Shown here: piece after piece, positions 42,233-49,656 of the stretch | Position numbering within the stretch: position 1 is the stretch's first letter | Layout of the letters: each line of letters begins with the position of its first letter | Origin: Microbacterium sediminis | GTDB lineage: Bacteria > Actinomycetota > Actinomycetes > Actinomycetales > Microbacteriaceae | Assembly (NCBI RefSeq): GCF_004564075.1 | Contig: NZ_CP038256.1 | Location: forward strand, 2,480,001 to 2,544,000 | Direction of reading: 5' to 3' | DNA length: 64,000 nucleotides | Translations under genes and position numbers: made by a program | Notes under the pieces: model-generated | Told to the model about the DNA's origin: nothing | Seen by the model: only the letters and a program-made list of their open reading frames with translations | The model's database searches: none

Positions 42233-43339
42233 CAGCTTCTCCTTCGATGAGGGCCTTCAGGGCTTCGGCGAGCACCCGGTTCTTGTAGTCCGAGCTGACA
42301 GAGGCGTAGATCGAGGTCGTCGACGCGTGCATGTGTCCGACCTGCTCCTGGACGAATCGATCGGCGTAGCCGAACTCCAGCAGATGCGTCACATAGGAAT
42401 GCCGGAGGCTGTGCAGCGTCAGATCCTTCGACAGGCCGGCCTCGTCCCGCAGCTCCGCGAATCTTCGGTCGAGATAACCGGCGGACAGACGAGTGTGGCG
42501 CTCGGTCACCCAGAGCGCGTCGAGGTTATCTCCGGGCGCGAAGCGCTCCCGGGCCTGCTCGAGCCATTGCTGCATGCCGGGCACCCACCAATCGAACTCC
42601 GGCACCAGCAGCACGGTGCGCCGTCGTGGCGCGCCGCCGCCCGCGGCCTTCGCCCACCGCACGTGGATCGCACCAAAGTGCCCCCACTGGCGCATCTTCG
42701 CGTTGTGGTGCAGATCGACGGTATCGAGCATCACCGCCTCGGTGCGGCGCAGACCGAACGCGTACACCGTCTTCAGCAACTGGGCATCCCTCAGCGCGCC
42801 AAGCGCACCCTTGCGACCCGACGCCACGAGTAGCTCAACGCGCGCATCGGCGTGTCGAACAGGCGCTCGATCTCCTCATAGGTGAACGGGCGACGCTTCC
42901 CATCGCCTTCGAACTCGAACCGGTGCGCCACCGTGTTCCACGGCAGACACACTTGCGAGGGGACGTCCCCAAACTCGCGATCGCAGATCTCCATCCAGTC
43001 GTACAACGGGTTCGTGAGGTAGTCGCAGAACCCACGGATCGACCCATGATTGGCGCGCATCGTCGATAGCGTCCGAGTGCGGCCACCGGACTCCGCAGTG
43101 AACTCATCCACATCGGCCACCGTCCACCTCCACGGCGGCTTGTCCACGAAAGCACGGAACCGGGTCACCGTCGCTGTCCGATTTCGGATCGTCTGCTCAC
43201 GAAGCCCCCGGGACAACTGCTGGTTCTGCCAGCCCTCGATCATCGCGTTGAAGACCTGTGCCTCAGGGTTCGCCATAGCGACGTTCGAGGCTGAAGTGAT
43301 CAGTCGAAGCGCCGCTGGAGAAGCCCCAAAGTCTTGCAT
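42222..43339 (-). pseudogene. Tyrosine recombinase/integrase broken by a one-base deletion
   Basis: The N-terminal part reads from ATG 43339 (core-binding domain, SRGLREQTIRNRTATVTRFR) and stops near 42791 after FDTPMRALSYSWRRVARVRLAR-like out-of-frame residues. The catalytic half continues in another frame to 42222: AFGLRRTEAVML (box I Arg), LTLHSLRHSYVTHLLEFG (H-x-L-R-H), QVGHMHASTTSIYASVS (G-H and Tyr). The frame changes near 42849-42851, where one missing G (GACACGCCGATG for GACACGGCCGATG) would restore F-D-T-A-D-A-R-V-E-L-L-V-A-S-G-R. Inactivated gene, or a base-call error. Confidence 0.8.
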
Positions 43340-43488
43340 TAGATGCAACAAAGTATGGGACAGTGCATCACCATGTCAACCCCGCACTCGGCATCCGCAA
43401 GATCGCGCTGTTATTGTCAGAGCAGTTCGGCACCAAGCAAGACGAATAGGCGTCGTTTGCAAGCGTGAACAGTTGCATTCACTGCAAC
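43334..43488. repeat. TTGCA-type inverted repeats at the integrase end
   Basis: TTGCAT-TAG-ATGCAA (43334-43348) overlaps the integrase start, and GTTGCA-TTCAC-TGCAAC (43472-43488) lies about 130 bases away; TTTGCAAG occurs at about 43456. Paired half-sites of this size suit recombinase or XRE binding at an element end. Between 43352 and 43612 no gene is convincing; a short open frame ending KQDE at about 43449 could be a gene stub. Confidence 0.6.
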
Positions 43489-43612
43489 ACGCGATGGTTC
43501 GCCGCACTTCCTTTCTCACCACCGTAAATCCGCAACTTCTTTACGCGGGATTTCGGTGTTTCGCCTCTTGCGCCCGGCGCATCCTGGAGGCAGGACAGGA
43601 AGGAGGCACATC

Positions 43613-43720
43613 ATGTCCATGACCGTGAATCTGATCGAAGACGAGGATGCCCTCGACCACGTCGGTCGCCCCTACTGGTTCGACCGTCACCCGTCGCAGG
43701 CCGAGGGCGAAGACGTCTGA
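43613..43720 (+). CDS. Small acidic protein ending HPSQAEGEDV
   Basis: 35 residues behind an excellent AGGAAGGAGG. Sequence has an acidic N-terminal part (IEDEDALDHVGRPYWFDR) and ends RHPSQAEGEDV, sharing nine residues with the protein at 29540-29677. It has its own terminator immediately downstream, supporting independent expression. Function unknown. Confidence 0.7.
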   Translation: MSMTVNLIEDEDALDHVGRPYWFDRHPSQAEGEDV

Positions 43721-43736
43721 GCGCACCGCGAACGAC

Positions 43737-43766
43737 AGAGACCCCGCCGACGTCGGCGGGGTCTCT
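43737..43766. terminator. Strong terminator after the microprotein gene
   Basis: AGAGACCCCGCCGA (43737-43750), 2-base loop, TCGGCGGGGTCTCT (43753-43766): perfect 14-bp stem. Also serves the convergent AHSA1 gene ending at 43787. Confidence 0.88.
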
Positions 43767-43786
43767 TCGCGTGCGGGCGGAGCCGA

Positions 43787-44770
43787 TCAGGCGCTCACGG
43801 CGCCGAGCACCTCTCGCTCGAGGCGGGCATAGCTGGTCTCCATGCCCTCGACCATGCCGGTGTCGAGGATCATCTGGCGCGTGTCGGCGTCGGGATAGGT
43901 GATCACGATCGACAGCAGCGTGCCGCCCTCCACCGGGGTGAGCGTCAGCTCGTTGCGCGTCGGCTCGCCGGGCATGCCGATCATCGCCTCCGTGGTGACC
44001 TCGCGATGCGGCGAGGCGGACTCGATGAGCTCGCCCTCGAAGCCGAAGCCGTCGGATCCGTCCTCGCGGGTCCACTCCTGGCGGTAGCGGTCGCCCACGT
44101 TCTGCGCGACGTCGGCGACGGTCATGACCCAGCCGTCGGGACCCTTGAGCCACTGCTTCACGAGCTCGGGTTCGTGGTGGGCCCGCCAGACCTGCTCGAC
44201 CGTGCCGCGAATCACCCGGGTGACGCGCGCCTGGGTGTCGCCGATCAGCTGCAGCGAGGCCGGCAGGTCGGCGGCGAAGCTCTGCAGGTCGGCGAGGACG
44301 TCGTCCATCTGCCCCATCGCCTCCTTCGTGCCCTCCTCCATGCCCATCTCGATGAGCTGCTCGAGTTCCTCGAGGGACGGGAAGGTCGTCACGCTCACGA
44401 CCCGCGACCCGCCCGGGGTCTCCTCGAACGAGAAGGTCATGAGCATGGTGGGCATGTCGGTGTTGAGCGATCCATCCTCGCGGGCGAAGCCGTCGCGCAC
44501 CGTGAACGATCGGCCCTCGTCGACCGCCTGGAAGTGCCACAGGCCGCCCGAGCGCTCGCCGTCGGGGCCGGTCATGTAGTAGTTCGAATAACCGCCGGGG
44601 AACACGTCGTGCCGGGTGAAGGTGGCCGGCCATCCGGGAGGTCCCCAGAACCGCTCGATCTGCCGCGGATCGACATACGCGTCCCACAGCCGGCGGACCG
44701 GCACGGGGAAGTCGGCCGTGATGGTCATCGTGAGTGCGTCGAGGTCCTTCTCGACGGAGGTGAGGGGCAT
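43787..44770 (-). CDS. Two-domain AHSA1/SRPBCC protein
   Basis: 327 residues. Two AHSA1-like domains: residues ~12-145 (FPVPVRRLWDAYVDPRQIER, FWGPPGW) and ~180-320 (IRGTVEQVWRAHHEPELVKQ, WLKGPDGW). Each has the W-x-A-[YH]-x-[DE]-P and G-P-x-G-W signatures of ligand-binding START-like proteins. GAAAGG upstream. Encoded just after an ArsR-type repressor, a frequent AHSA1/ArsR pair in actinobacteria; ligand unknown. Confidence 0.85.
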   Translation of the reverse strand: MPLTSVEKDLDALTMTITADFPVPVRRLWDAYVDPRQIERFWGPPGWPATFTRHDVFPGGYSNYYMTGPDGERSGGLWHFQAVDEGRSFTVRDGFAREDGSLNTDMPTMLMTFSFEETPGGSRVVSVTTFPSLEELEQLIEMGMEEGTKEAMGQMDDVLADLQSFAADLPASLQLIGDTQARVTRVIRGTVEQVWRAHHEPELVKQWLKGPDGWVMTVADVAQNVGDRYRQEWTREDGSDGFGFEGELIESASPHREVTTEAMIGMPGEPTRNELTLTPVEGGTLLSIVITYPDADTRQMILDTGMVEGMETSYARLEREVLGAVSA

Positions 44771-44795
44771 GATGCGCCTTTCGTGGATTCTGTGA

Positions 44796-45131
44796 TCAGT
44801 CTTCGGCGAGCAGGGCGTCCAGCCGGGCGATGCGGCCCCGCCAGATCTGCTCGTATCGGTCCAGCAGCGCCTGCGCGCGCCGGATCCGGTCGGGGTCTCC
44901 GCGGACGATGCGTTCGCGGCCCTGCGGGTGCTTCGTCACGAGGCCCGCTCCCTCCAGCACCGCGACGTGCTTCTGCACGGCCGCGAAGGACATGTCGTAG
45001 GCGGCGGCGAGCTGCGACACCGTGGCCTCACCCTCGAGGGTGCGGCGGAGGATGTCGCGGCGCGTCGCGTCGGCGAGGGCCCGGAAGATCCGATCCACCT
45101 CGTCGTCGGAGAGCTCAAGTTGTGCAACCAT
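44796..45131 (-). CDS. ArsR-family regulator paired with the AHSA1 gene
   Basis: 111 residues from ATG 45131. HTH: LEGEATVSQLAAAYDMSFAA then VQKHVAVLEGAGLV. No metal-binding Cys, in keeping with ArsR members that control SRPBCC genes. The C-terminal helix (AQALLDRYEQIWRGRIARLD) probably dimerises. Its own start codon lies in an inverted repeat, so it probably represses itself and the AHSA1 gene. Confidence 0.88.
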   Translation of the reverse strand: MVAQLELSDDEVDRIFRALADATRRDILRRTLEGEATVSQLAAAYDMSFAAVQKHVAVLEGAGLVTKHPQGRERIVRGDPDRIRRAQALLDRYEQIWRGRIARLDALLAED

Positions 45132-45138
45132 TTGGTTG
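45125..45138 (-). promoter_or_regulatory. Operator over the ArsR start codon
   Basis: CAACCA-TT-TGGTTG, perfect 6-base arms, containing the complement of the ATG (45129-45131). On the coding strand TAACCT lies about 8 bases before the ATG as a possible -10, which would give a leaderless transcript. Confidence 0.6.
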
Positions 45139-45301
45139 TAGGTTACTCCGTCCGGAGCGCTTGTCAAGAGGGGATCTCGCGCCCCGGAGATCCCTCTGAT
45201 CAGCCGCTTTTCGCCGCCCGTTTCCGCGACCGCCCAGGAACGCGGCCTACCCTGGAAAGGTTGGCATCGCCCCACGGGCGGTGCCCGAGAGGGGGAGACA
45301 G

Positions 45302-46858
45302 ATGTCCGACCAGACCGATTTCGAAGCCCGCGGCGACGAGCGCCCCACCCCGACGGCGGCCACGATGCCCGCCTGGCGGCGCGTGCTCGGGCGCTTCATC
45401 CCGGCCCTGCGCGGACCGCGCCGGCTCACCGTCGACGACGTCACGGTGGTCGACCGTCCGATGCTGCGCCGCGCAGTGGCGGGCACCGTGGTGGGCAACC
45501 TCATGGAGTGGTACGACATCGGCATCTACGGCTACCTGGCCGTGATCATCGGGCGCATGTTCCTGCCCGACGCCTCGGAGGGCGCGCAGTCGCTGTTCTC
45601 GCTCGGCGTGTTCGCCGTCACGTTCGTCGCCCGCCCCGCCGGCGGCGTGATCCTCGGCCAGCTGGGCGATCGCCTCGGCCGCCAGCGCGTGCTCGCCTTC
45701 ACGCTGATCATGATGGCCTCGGCCACCTTCCTCATCGGCGTGCTGCCGGACTACTCGGTGATCGGTGCGTGGGCGCCGATCCTGCTCATCGTGCTCAAGC
45801 TGGCGCAGGGCTTCTCCACCGGCGGCGAGTACGCCGGCGCGACCACGTTCATCACCGAGTACGCACCCGACAAGCGCCGGGGCTTCTACGCCTCGCTGCT
45901 CGACCTGGGCTCGTACATGGGCTTCGCGATCGGCGCCGCGTTCGTCTCGGTGCTGCAGGTCACGCTGTCGGAGGACGCGATGGAGGGCTTCGCTTGGCGC
46001 ATCCCGTTCCTCGTGGCGCTGCCGCTGGGCCTCATCGCGATCTACTTCCGCCTGAAGATCGAGGACACCCCGGCCTTCCAGGACGCCAAGACGCACGCCG
46101 ACGAGGCCTCGGCGGCCGCGCAGGCCTCGCCCGATGCGCCGAAGGGCGTGCTCGACCTCATCCGCTCCTACTGGCGCGAGCTGCTGACCGCCTTCATCCT
46201 CGTGGCCGCCGCCAACACGGTCGGCTACGCGCTGACGTCGTACATGCCGACCTACCTCACCGGCACGCTCGGCTACGACGAGGTGCACGGCACGCTGCTC
46301 ACGCTGCCGGTGCTCGTGCTCATGTCGCTGTGCATCCCGCTCACGGGCGCCCTGTCCGACCGGATCGGCCGCCGGAAGGTGCTGTTCATCGGATCCGTGT
46401 CGGCGATCGTGCTCGCGGTGCCGTCGTTCCTGTTCATGATGCACGGCGCCATCTGGTCGACCCTGCTCGGCCTCGTGCTGCTCGCGATTCCCGTGACGTT
46501 CTACGTCGCGAACCTCGCGTCGTCGCTGCCGGCGCTGTTCCCCACGTCGTCGCGCTACGGCGGCATGGGCATCTCGTACAACGCCGCGGTGGCGATCTTC
46601 GCGGGAACCGCTCCCGTGATCATGGAGTCGCTCGTGCAGCTGACCGGCTCGTCGCTGGCGCCCGCGTTCTACGTGATCGGCACCTCGATCGCCGGCTTCA
46701 TCGCGGTCGTCGTGCTGCGCGAGTCGGCGCGCCAGCCGCTGCCGGGCGCGATGCCGAGCGTGGCCACCGAGGAGGAGGCGATCGAGCTCGTGCGCACGCA
46801 GGACGACAATCCGGATCTCGACCTCGACGAGCTGTTCCCGGAGCGCCGCGAGGGCTGA
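45302..46858 (+). CDS. MFS transporter of the metabolite:H+ symporter (ProP/MHS-like) family
   Basis: 518 residues, 12 membrane segments, GGGGGAGA before ATG 45302. Family markers: GNLMEWYDIGIYGYLAV at helix 1, GQLGDRLGRQR between helices 2 and 3, FSTGGEYAGATTFITEYAP in helix 4 to 5. A 55-residue polar lead and an acidic tail (DDNPDLDLDELFPE) are cytoplasmic. Members import osmolytes or organic acids such as proline, betaine, citrate or shikimate; which one is not evident. Confidence 0.88.
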   Translation: MSDQTDFEARGDERPTPTAATMPAWRRVLGRFIPALRGPRRLTVDDVTVVDRPMLRRAVAGTVVGNLMEWYDIGIYGYLAVIIGRMFLPDASEGAQSLFSLGVFAVTFVARPAGGVILGQLGDRLGRQRVLAFTLIMMASATFLIGVLPDYSVIGAWAPILLIVLKLAQGFSTGGEYAGATTFITEYAPDKRRGFYASLLDLGSYMGFAIGAAFVSVLQVTLSEDAMEGFAWRIPFLVALPLGLIAIYFRLKIEDTPAFQDAKTHADEASAAAQASPDAPKGVLDLIRSYWRELLTAFILVAAANTVGYALTSYMPTYLTGTLGYDEVHGTLLTLPVLVLMSLCIPLTGALSDRIGRRKVLFIGSVSAIVLAVPSFLFMMHGAIWSTLLGLVLLAIPVTFYVANLASSLPALFPTSSRYGGMGISYNAAVAIFAGTAPVIMESLVQLTGSSLAPAFYVIGTSIAGFIAVVVLRESARQPLPGAMPSVATEEEAIELVRTQDDNPDLDLDELFPERREG

Positions 46859-46960
46859 TCGGGACCGGCGGCGAACGTTACGCCGCGTTTCGCGCGGCTT
46901 CGCCCTGACGGGCGGGCGGCCTAGCGTGGTCGGAACGTCATCGATCCGAGAGGAACCGCC

Positions 46961-47308
46961 GTGTCCACGCCGCTGCCGCACATCCGCCCCGCCGAGGTGC
47001 GTGAGCGTGTGGCGTGCATGTGCGCGACCGGCGGCGCCTGCTCGTCGTACGCGCCCGGCCATGCGCTGCACCTGATCCAGGCGCGCATCGCGTCGGCCAC
47101 GCCGGCCGAGTGGGTCGACGGGATCGTCGAGGCCGCGGATCCGCTCGCGGGCACGCTCGTCGTTCGCTCGCTCGACGGCGACGTGCTCGAACTGTGGAAC
47201 GGATCCGGCGCCGCGCTGGAGGCACCGGCCGGCACCCCGGTCGCGGTGCACCGCCGGTACAGCGTGCTCGCCGCGGGCCGGGCGCGCTTCAACGTCGCGG
47301 CCGCGTGA
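46961..47308 (+). CDS. Hypothetical protein with CMCATGGAC motif
   Basis: 115 residues starting at GTG (GAGAGGAACC upstream). An N-terminal C-M-C-A-T-G-G-A-C cluster (~residues 19-27) suggests a metal or disulfide site; the rest is a beta-rich domain with LAGTLVVRSLDGDVLELWNG. No signal peptide. I do not recognise the family. Its last codons and stop are duplicated in the tandem repeat that follows. Confidence 0.6.
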   Translation: MSTPLPHIRPAEVRERVACMCATGGACSSYAPGHALHLIQARIASATPAEWVDGIVEAADPLAGTLVVRSLDGDVLELWNGSGAALEAPAGTPVAVHRRYSVLAAGRARFNVAAA

Positions 47309-47416
47309 CCCGGAGCGCGGCGGGCGCGTGAGCGGGCTAGCCGCGTGATCCGGAGCGCCGCGGGCGCGTGAGTGGGAGCGGGCTAGCCGCGTGATCCGGA
47401 GCGCCGCGGGCGCGTG
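47301..47416. repeat. Tandem repeat copying the 3' end of the preceding gene
   Basis: CCGCGTGA[CT]CCGGAGCGC recurs at 47301, 47341 and 47387, with GCGGGCGCGTGAG and CGGGCTAG between; periods 40 and 46 bases. The first unit starts inside the gene, so the repeat arose by local slippage or duplication over the stop codon. Space 47309-47537 has no gene. Confidence 0.8.
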
Positions 47417-47430
47417 AAAAAGGCGGCCTA
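47416..47430. repeat. 15-bp direct repeat, left copy
   Basis: GAAAAAGGCGGCCTA, identical to 48489-48503 at the end of the copper-storage-like gene. The two copies bracket the two-gene cassette at 47538-48478. Confidence 0.7.
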
Positions 47431-47537
47431 CAGCCGCTCTTGACGGGCTCCGCCGCCGGGCGGATCATGAGAGCCACATCGGGCCGTTCGGCCCGACTGC
47501 CCACGGCGCACCACCCGGATGACTCCCGAGGCACACG

Positions 47538-47816
47538 ATGACGGACCCCGAACCGCATGATGAGCAGGAGGGGGCGGCCGCGGTCGCGGAGCAGTTGCGC
47601 GATATGAGCCGCTCGCTCCGGAACACCGACGACGAGATCGACACGGATGCGCTCGCCGGCGAGCTGGATCGTCTCGCCACGTTCGTGGGTACCGGCGCGA
47701 GGTGGGAATGCCAGGTGCAGTCCCCCTTCGCCGAGATCTATGCGGTGGGCCTGAAAGACCATGGGCCCCTCGCGTACCTCTGCCGCCACCCCGAACCTCA
47801 CACGTTCACGGGATGA
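47538..47816 (+). CDS. Small acidic hypothetical protein
   Basis: 92 residues. Acidic helical first half (EGAAAVAEQLRDMSRSLRNT) and a C-terminal part with W-E-C-Q-V-Q-S-P-F and CRHPEPHTFTG. Soluble. Its stop overlaps the ATG of the membrane protein gene (ATGA), so they form a pair. No family recognised. Confidence 0.6.
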   Translation: MTDPEPHDEQEGAAAVAEQLRDMSRSLRNTDDEIDTDALAGELDRLATFVGTGARWECQVQSPFAEIYAVGLKDHGPLAYLCRHPEPHTFTG

Positions 47817-48478
47817 TGACGACGGCGCTGCTGTCGACTCCCGCTCTCGGATTCGCCTTCGCGGCGGGCGGGGCAGGACTGGCGTGGCTGTGGTTCACCG
47901 GGCTGGGCTCCGTCGCCCTGATCGTGGTCGTCGCTCTGCTGCTGCTCGGATATCTCTTCGGCCGGTGGGCGGATGAGGCGCTGCCGGAGCACCCGGTGCG
48001 GGCGGTCAGGCTCATGGACGGGCAGGTGCTGGCGATTGCGGCCCTTACTGCCGCGGCGACCGCGATCGCGATGGTTGCGGCGGCGAGCATCGTGGCGCCG
48101 GAAACGCCGGCGGGAGCCGGCCCCGACGTCGCGCGGGCAGCCGCCGAGCTCCGGTCCGTGCTCACCGCGCTCGCGACGGCGCTCACCGCCTTCATCACCG
48201 GGCTGGCGTATCGGGCCGAGAACGTCGATACGTCCATCGGCAACCGCGTGCGGGCGATGTTCTACGACGCGTACCCCGGCGAGAACCCCACACCGGAAGC
48301 CCGCGAGGCCGCGGCCCGCCGCGTGCGGAGGCGGCGCGTGCTGCCGGCGGGGTCCGCGGCTGAGACGGCCGTGTACTCCGATGGCGCGATCCCCGACTGG
48401 AGTCGCGCCAACCGGCTCCTGCGGGCGCAGCGACTGGAAGCCGCGCTCCGCCCCGTCCCCGAGCCCCCGGCGGCCTGA
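47813..48478 (+). CDS. Hypothetical membrane protein, partner of the small acidic protein
   Basis: 221 residues. Two N-terminal membrane helices (GFAFAAGGAGLAWLWFTGL, VALIVVVALLLLGYLFG) and two more near 75-95 and 115-140, then a cytoplasmic basic segment AREAAARRVRRRRVLP and a polar tail. Function unknown. Followed at once by the leftward copper-storage-like gene. Confidence 0.6.
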   Translation: MMTTALLSTPALGFAFAAGGAGLAWLWFTGLGSVALIVVVALLLLGYLFGRWADEALPEHPVRAVRLMDGQVLAIAALTAAATAIAMVAAASIVAPETPAGAGPDVARAAAELRSVLTALATALTAFITGLAYRAENVDTSIGNRVRAMFYDAYPGENPTPEAREAAARRVRRRRVLPAGSAAETAVYSDGAIPDWSRANRLLRAQRLEAALRPVPEPPAA

Positions 48479-48488
48479 GGACGGACAC

Positions 48489-48503
48489 GAAAAAGGCGGC
48501 CTA
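48489..48503. repeat. 15-bp direct repeat, right copy
   Basis: GAAAAAGGCGGCCTA, the terminator foot of the Cys/Met-rich gene; identical copy at 47416-47430, 1073 bases away. Confidence 0.7.
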
Positions 48504-48513
48504 TGCGGCCGCC
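48490..48513 (-). terminator. Intrinsic terminator overlapping the stop of the Cys/Met-rich gene
   Basis: Read leftward: GGCGGCC-GCATA-GGCCGCC followed by TTTTT (48494-48490). The stem loop contains the TAG stop codon, a compact arrangement and one of the few with a true U-tract in this window. Confidence 0.85.
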
Positions 48514-48899
48514 GTCATCTTGTCCTTCATCGCCATGCAGGCGTCCATGCACGCCTGGCACGCCTGCATGCACATGCGGCACACGTCGCTGTCGGTGTGC
48601 GGCGCGCAGGCATCCATGCAGGCCTGACACATGGCGATGCACGCGTCGAGCATCGCCATCATCGAGTCCGCGGTCATGCCCTGCATGCGCAGCATCGATC
48701 GCATCGTCGTGTGGCACATGTCGGCGCAGTTCATGCACGTCGGCGCGCAGTCCATCATCTGCGTCGCGCAGATCGTCGTGGCCTGCTCGGCGGCCGCGCA
48801 CGCGTCCATGCACTCCTGCATGGTGGCCATGTCCATCGACGCCATTCCGGGCATCGACATCATGTCCTTCGACATCGCATCCATCATCATCGCGTCCAT
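48501..48899 (-). CDS. Cys/Met-rich four-helix copper-storage-like protein (Csp/DUF326 type)
   Basis: 132 residues; ATG 48899 has GAGG upstream. Sixteen Cys in C-x3-C, C-x2-C and C-x6-C spacing (MQECMDAC, CAPTCMNCADMC, CIAMCQACMDAC, CMQACQACMDAC) and an N-terminal run of Met. In Csp proteins Cys line the inside of a four-helix bundle and hold many Cu(I) ions. No signal peptide, so cytosolic like Csp3. The family match is by Cys pattern; copper binding is inference. Confidence 0.8.
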   Translation of the reverse strand: MDAMMMDAMSKDMMSMPGMASMDMATMQECMDACAAAEQATTICATQMMDCAPTCMNCADMCHTTMRSMLRMQGMTADSMMAMLDACIAMCQACMDACAPHTDSDVCRMCMQACQACMDACMAMKDKMTAAA

Positions 48900-49069
48900 C
48901 TCGCACCTCGTTCCTTGTGGTCGCAAGGCGAGCGGGAGCGCCCGTCTCGCGGCCAGGATAGAGCGGGCCGGCGCGGGTGCGGAAGGGGTTGCGGCGGGGC
49001 GCTCAGGTCGTGGGCGCGGCTGGCCCGATGCTCGCCGACCGTGGTGTCAGATCGACGCGACCATCGAGA

Positions 49070-49618
49070 TCACGAACCCGCGTCGAGGCGGTGATCGTGC
49101 ACGGCGGAGCTCAGGTGCGTGCCGTTGATCTCGAGGTAGAGCTGACCCTCGGTGACCGAGAGCGAGACGGTGTTGCGGCGGGCGAGCGCGGCGACGGCGT
49201 CGTCCACGAAGCCGGCGTCGAACGCGCGCACGAGGAGCTCCTCGGCGCGGTGGATGCGCTTGCCGGCCCACGCGACCATGAGCTTCTCCGGGTCCCGCTG
49301 CGTGTAGACCACCGCGCGGTCCGCGAGCTTGCTGCCGAAATGGAGGCGCTCGGCGTCGGGCGCACCCACCTCGATCCACGCCGTGACGCGGCCGGTCAGG
49401 TCGCGCACGAGCACGGCCGGCTCATCCGTCGAGGAGATGCCCTCGCTGAAGGCGATTCCCTCCTCGAACTCGAGGCAGTACGCCAGCAGGCGCATGATCA
49501 TGTTGGCGTCCGTCTCGGACGGATGCCGTGCCACGCGCAGCGTGAGGTCGTCGTAGACCCCGCGATCCACGTCCGCCAGCTGCACGTCGAACGTGTACAT
49601 CGTCGCTCCGAGGGCCAT
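49070..49618 (-). CDS. yaeQ: YaeQ family protein
   Basis: 182 residues; starts MALGATMYTFDVQLADVDRG as the family does. Conserved blocks: LRVARHPSETDANMIMRLLA, AWIEVGAPDAERLHFGSKLA and TLHS-type end. The fold resembles PD-(D/E)XK nucleases. Escherichia coli YaeQ has been linked to transcription elongation suppression of rfaH loss, but its biochemical role is unclear. Monocistronic. Confidence 0.88.
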   Translation of the reverse strand: MALGATMYTFDVQLADVDRGVYDDLTLRVARHPSETDANMIMRLLAYCLEFEEGIAFSEGISSTDEPAVLVRDLTGRVTAWIEVGAPDAERLHFGSKLADRAVVYTQRDPEKLMVAWAGKRIHRAEELLVRAFDAGFVDDAVAALARRNTVSLSVTEGQLYLEINGTHLSSAVHDHRLDAGS

Positions 49619-49656
49619 GAGGTTTGAGCCTACGCGGCCCGATCCGGCACGCGGCG

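Larger units (their letters stand above)
39945..43500 (-). mobile_element. Three-gene recombinase module (integrase, XRE, zinc-ribbon protein)
   Basis: Three leftward genes packed with 11-base overlap and 2-base gap. G+C is lower than the flanks and lowest (near 50%) at the integrase 5' end. The metal operon (36.2-39.9 kb) shares the low G+C and is only 7 bases away, so the mobile unit may include it. End sequences could not be fixed: I found no matching direct repeats near 36.06-36.2 kb and 43.35-43.6 kb. Confidence 0.6.

Noticed and set aside
42791..42860. Programmed frameshift in the integrase
   Set aside because: No slippery heptamer or downstream structure at the frame change; a single lost G explains it.
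43352..43449. Possible 3' gene stub ending FGTKQDE, and a similar short end FGTKYW near 36.1 kb
   Set aside because: Both are short, of unknown family, and the similarity is limited to F-G-T-K; not enough to call attachment-site flanking gene fragments.
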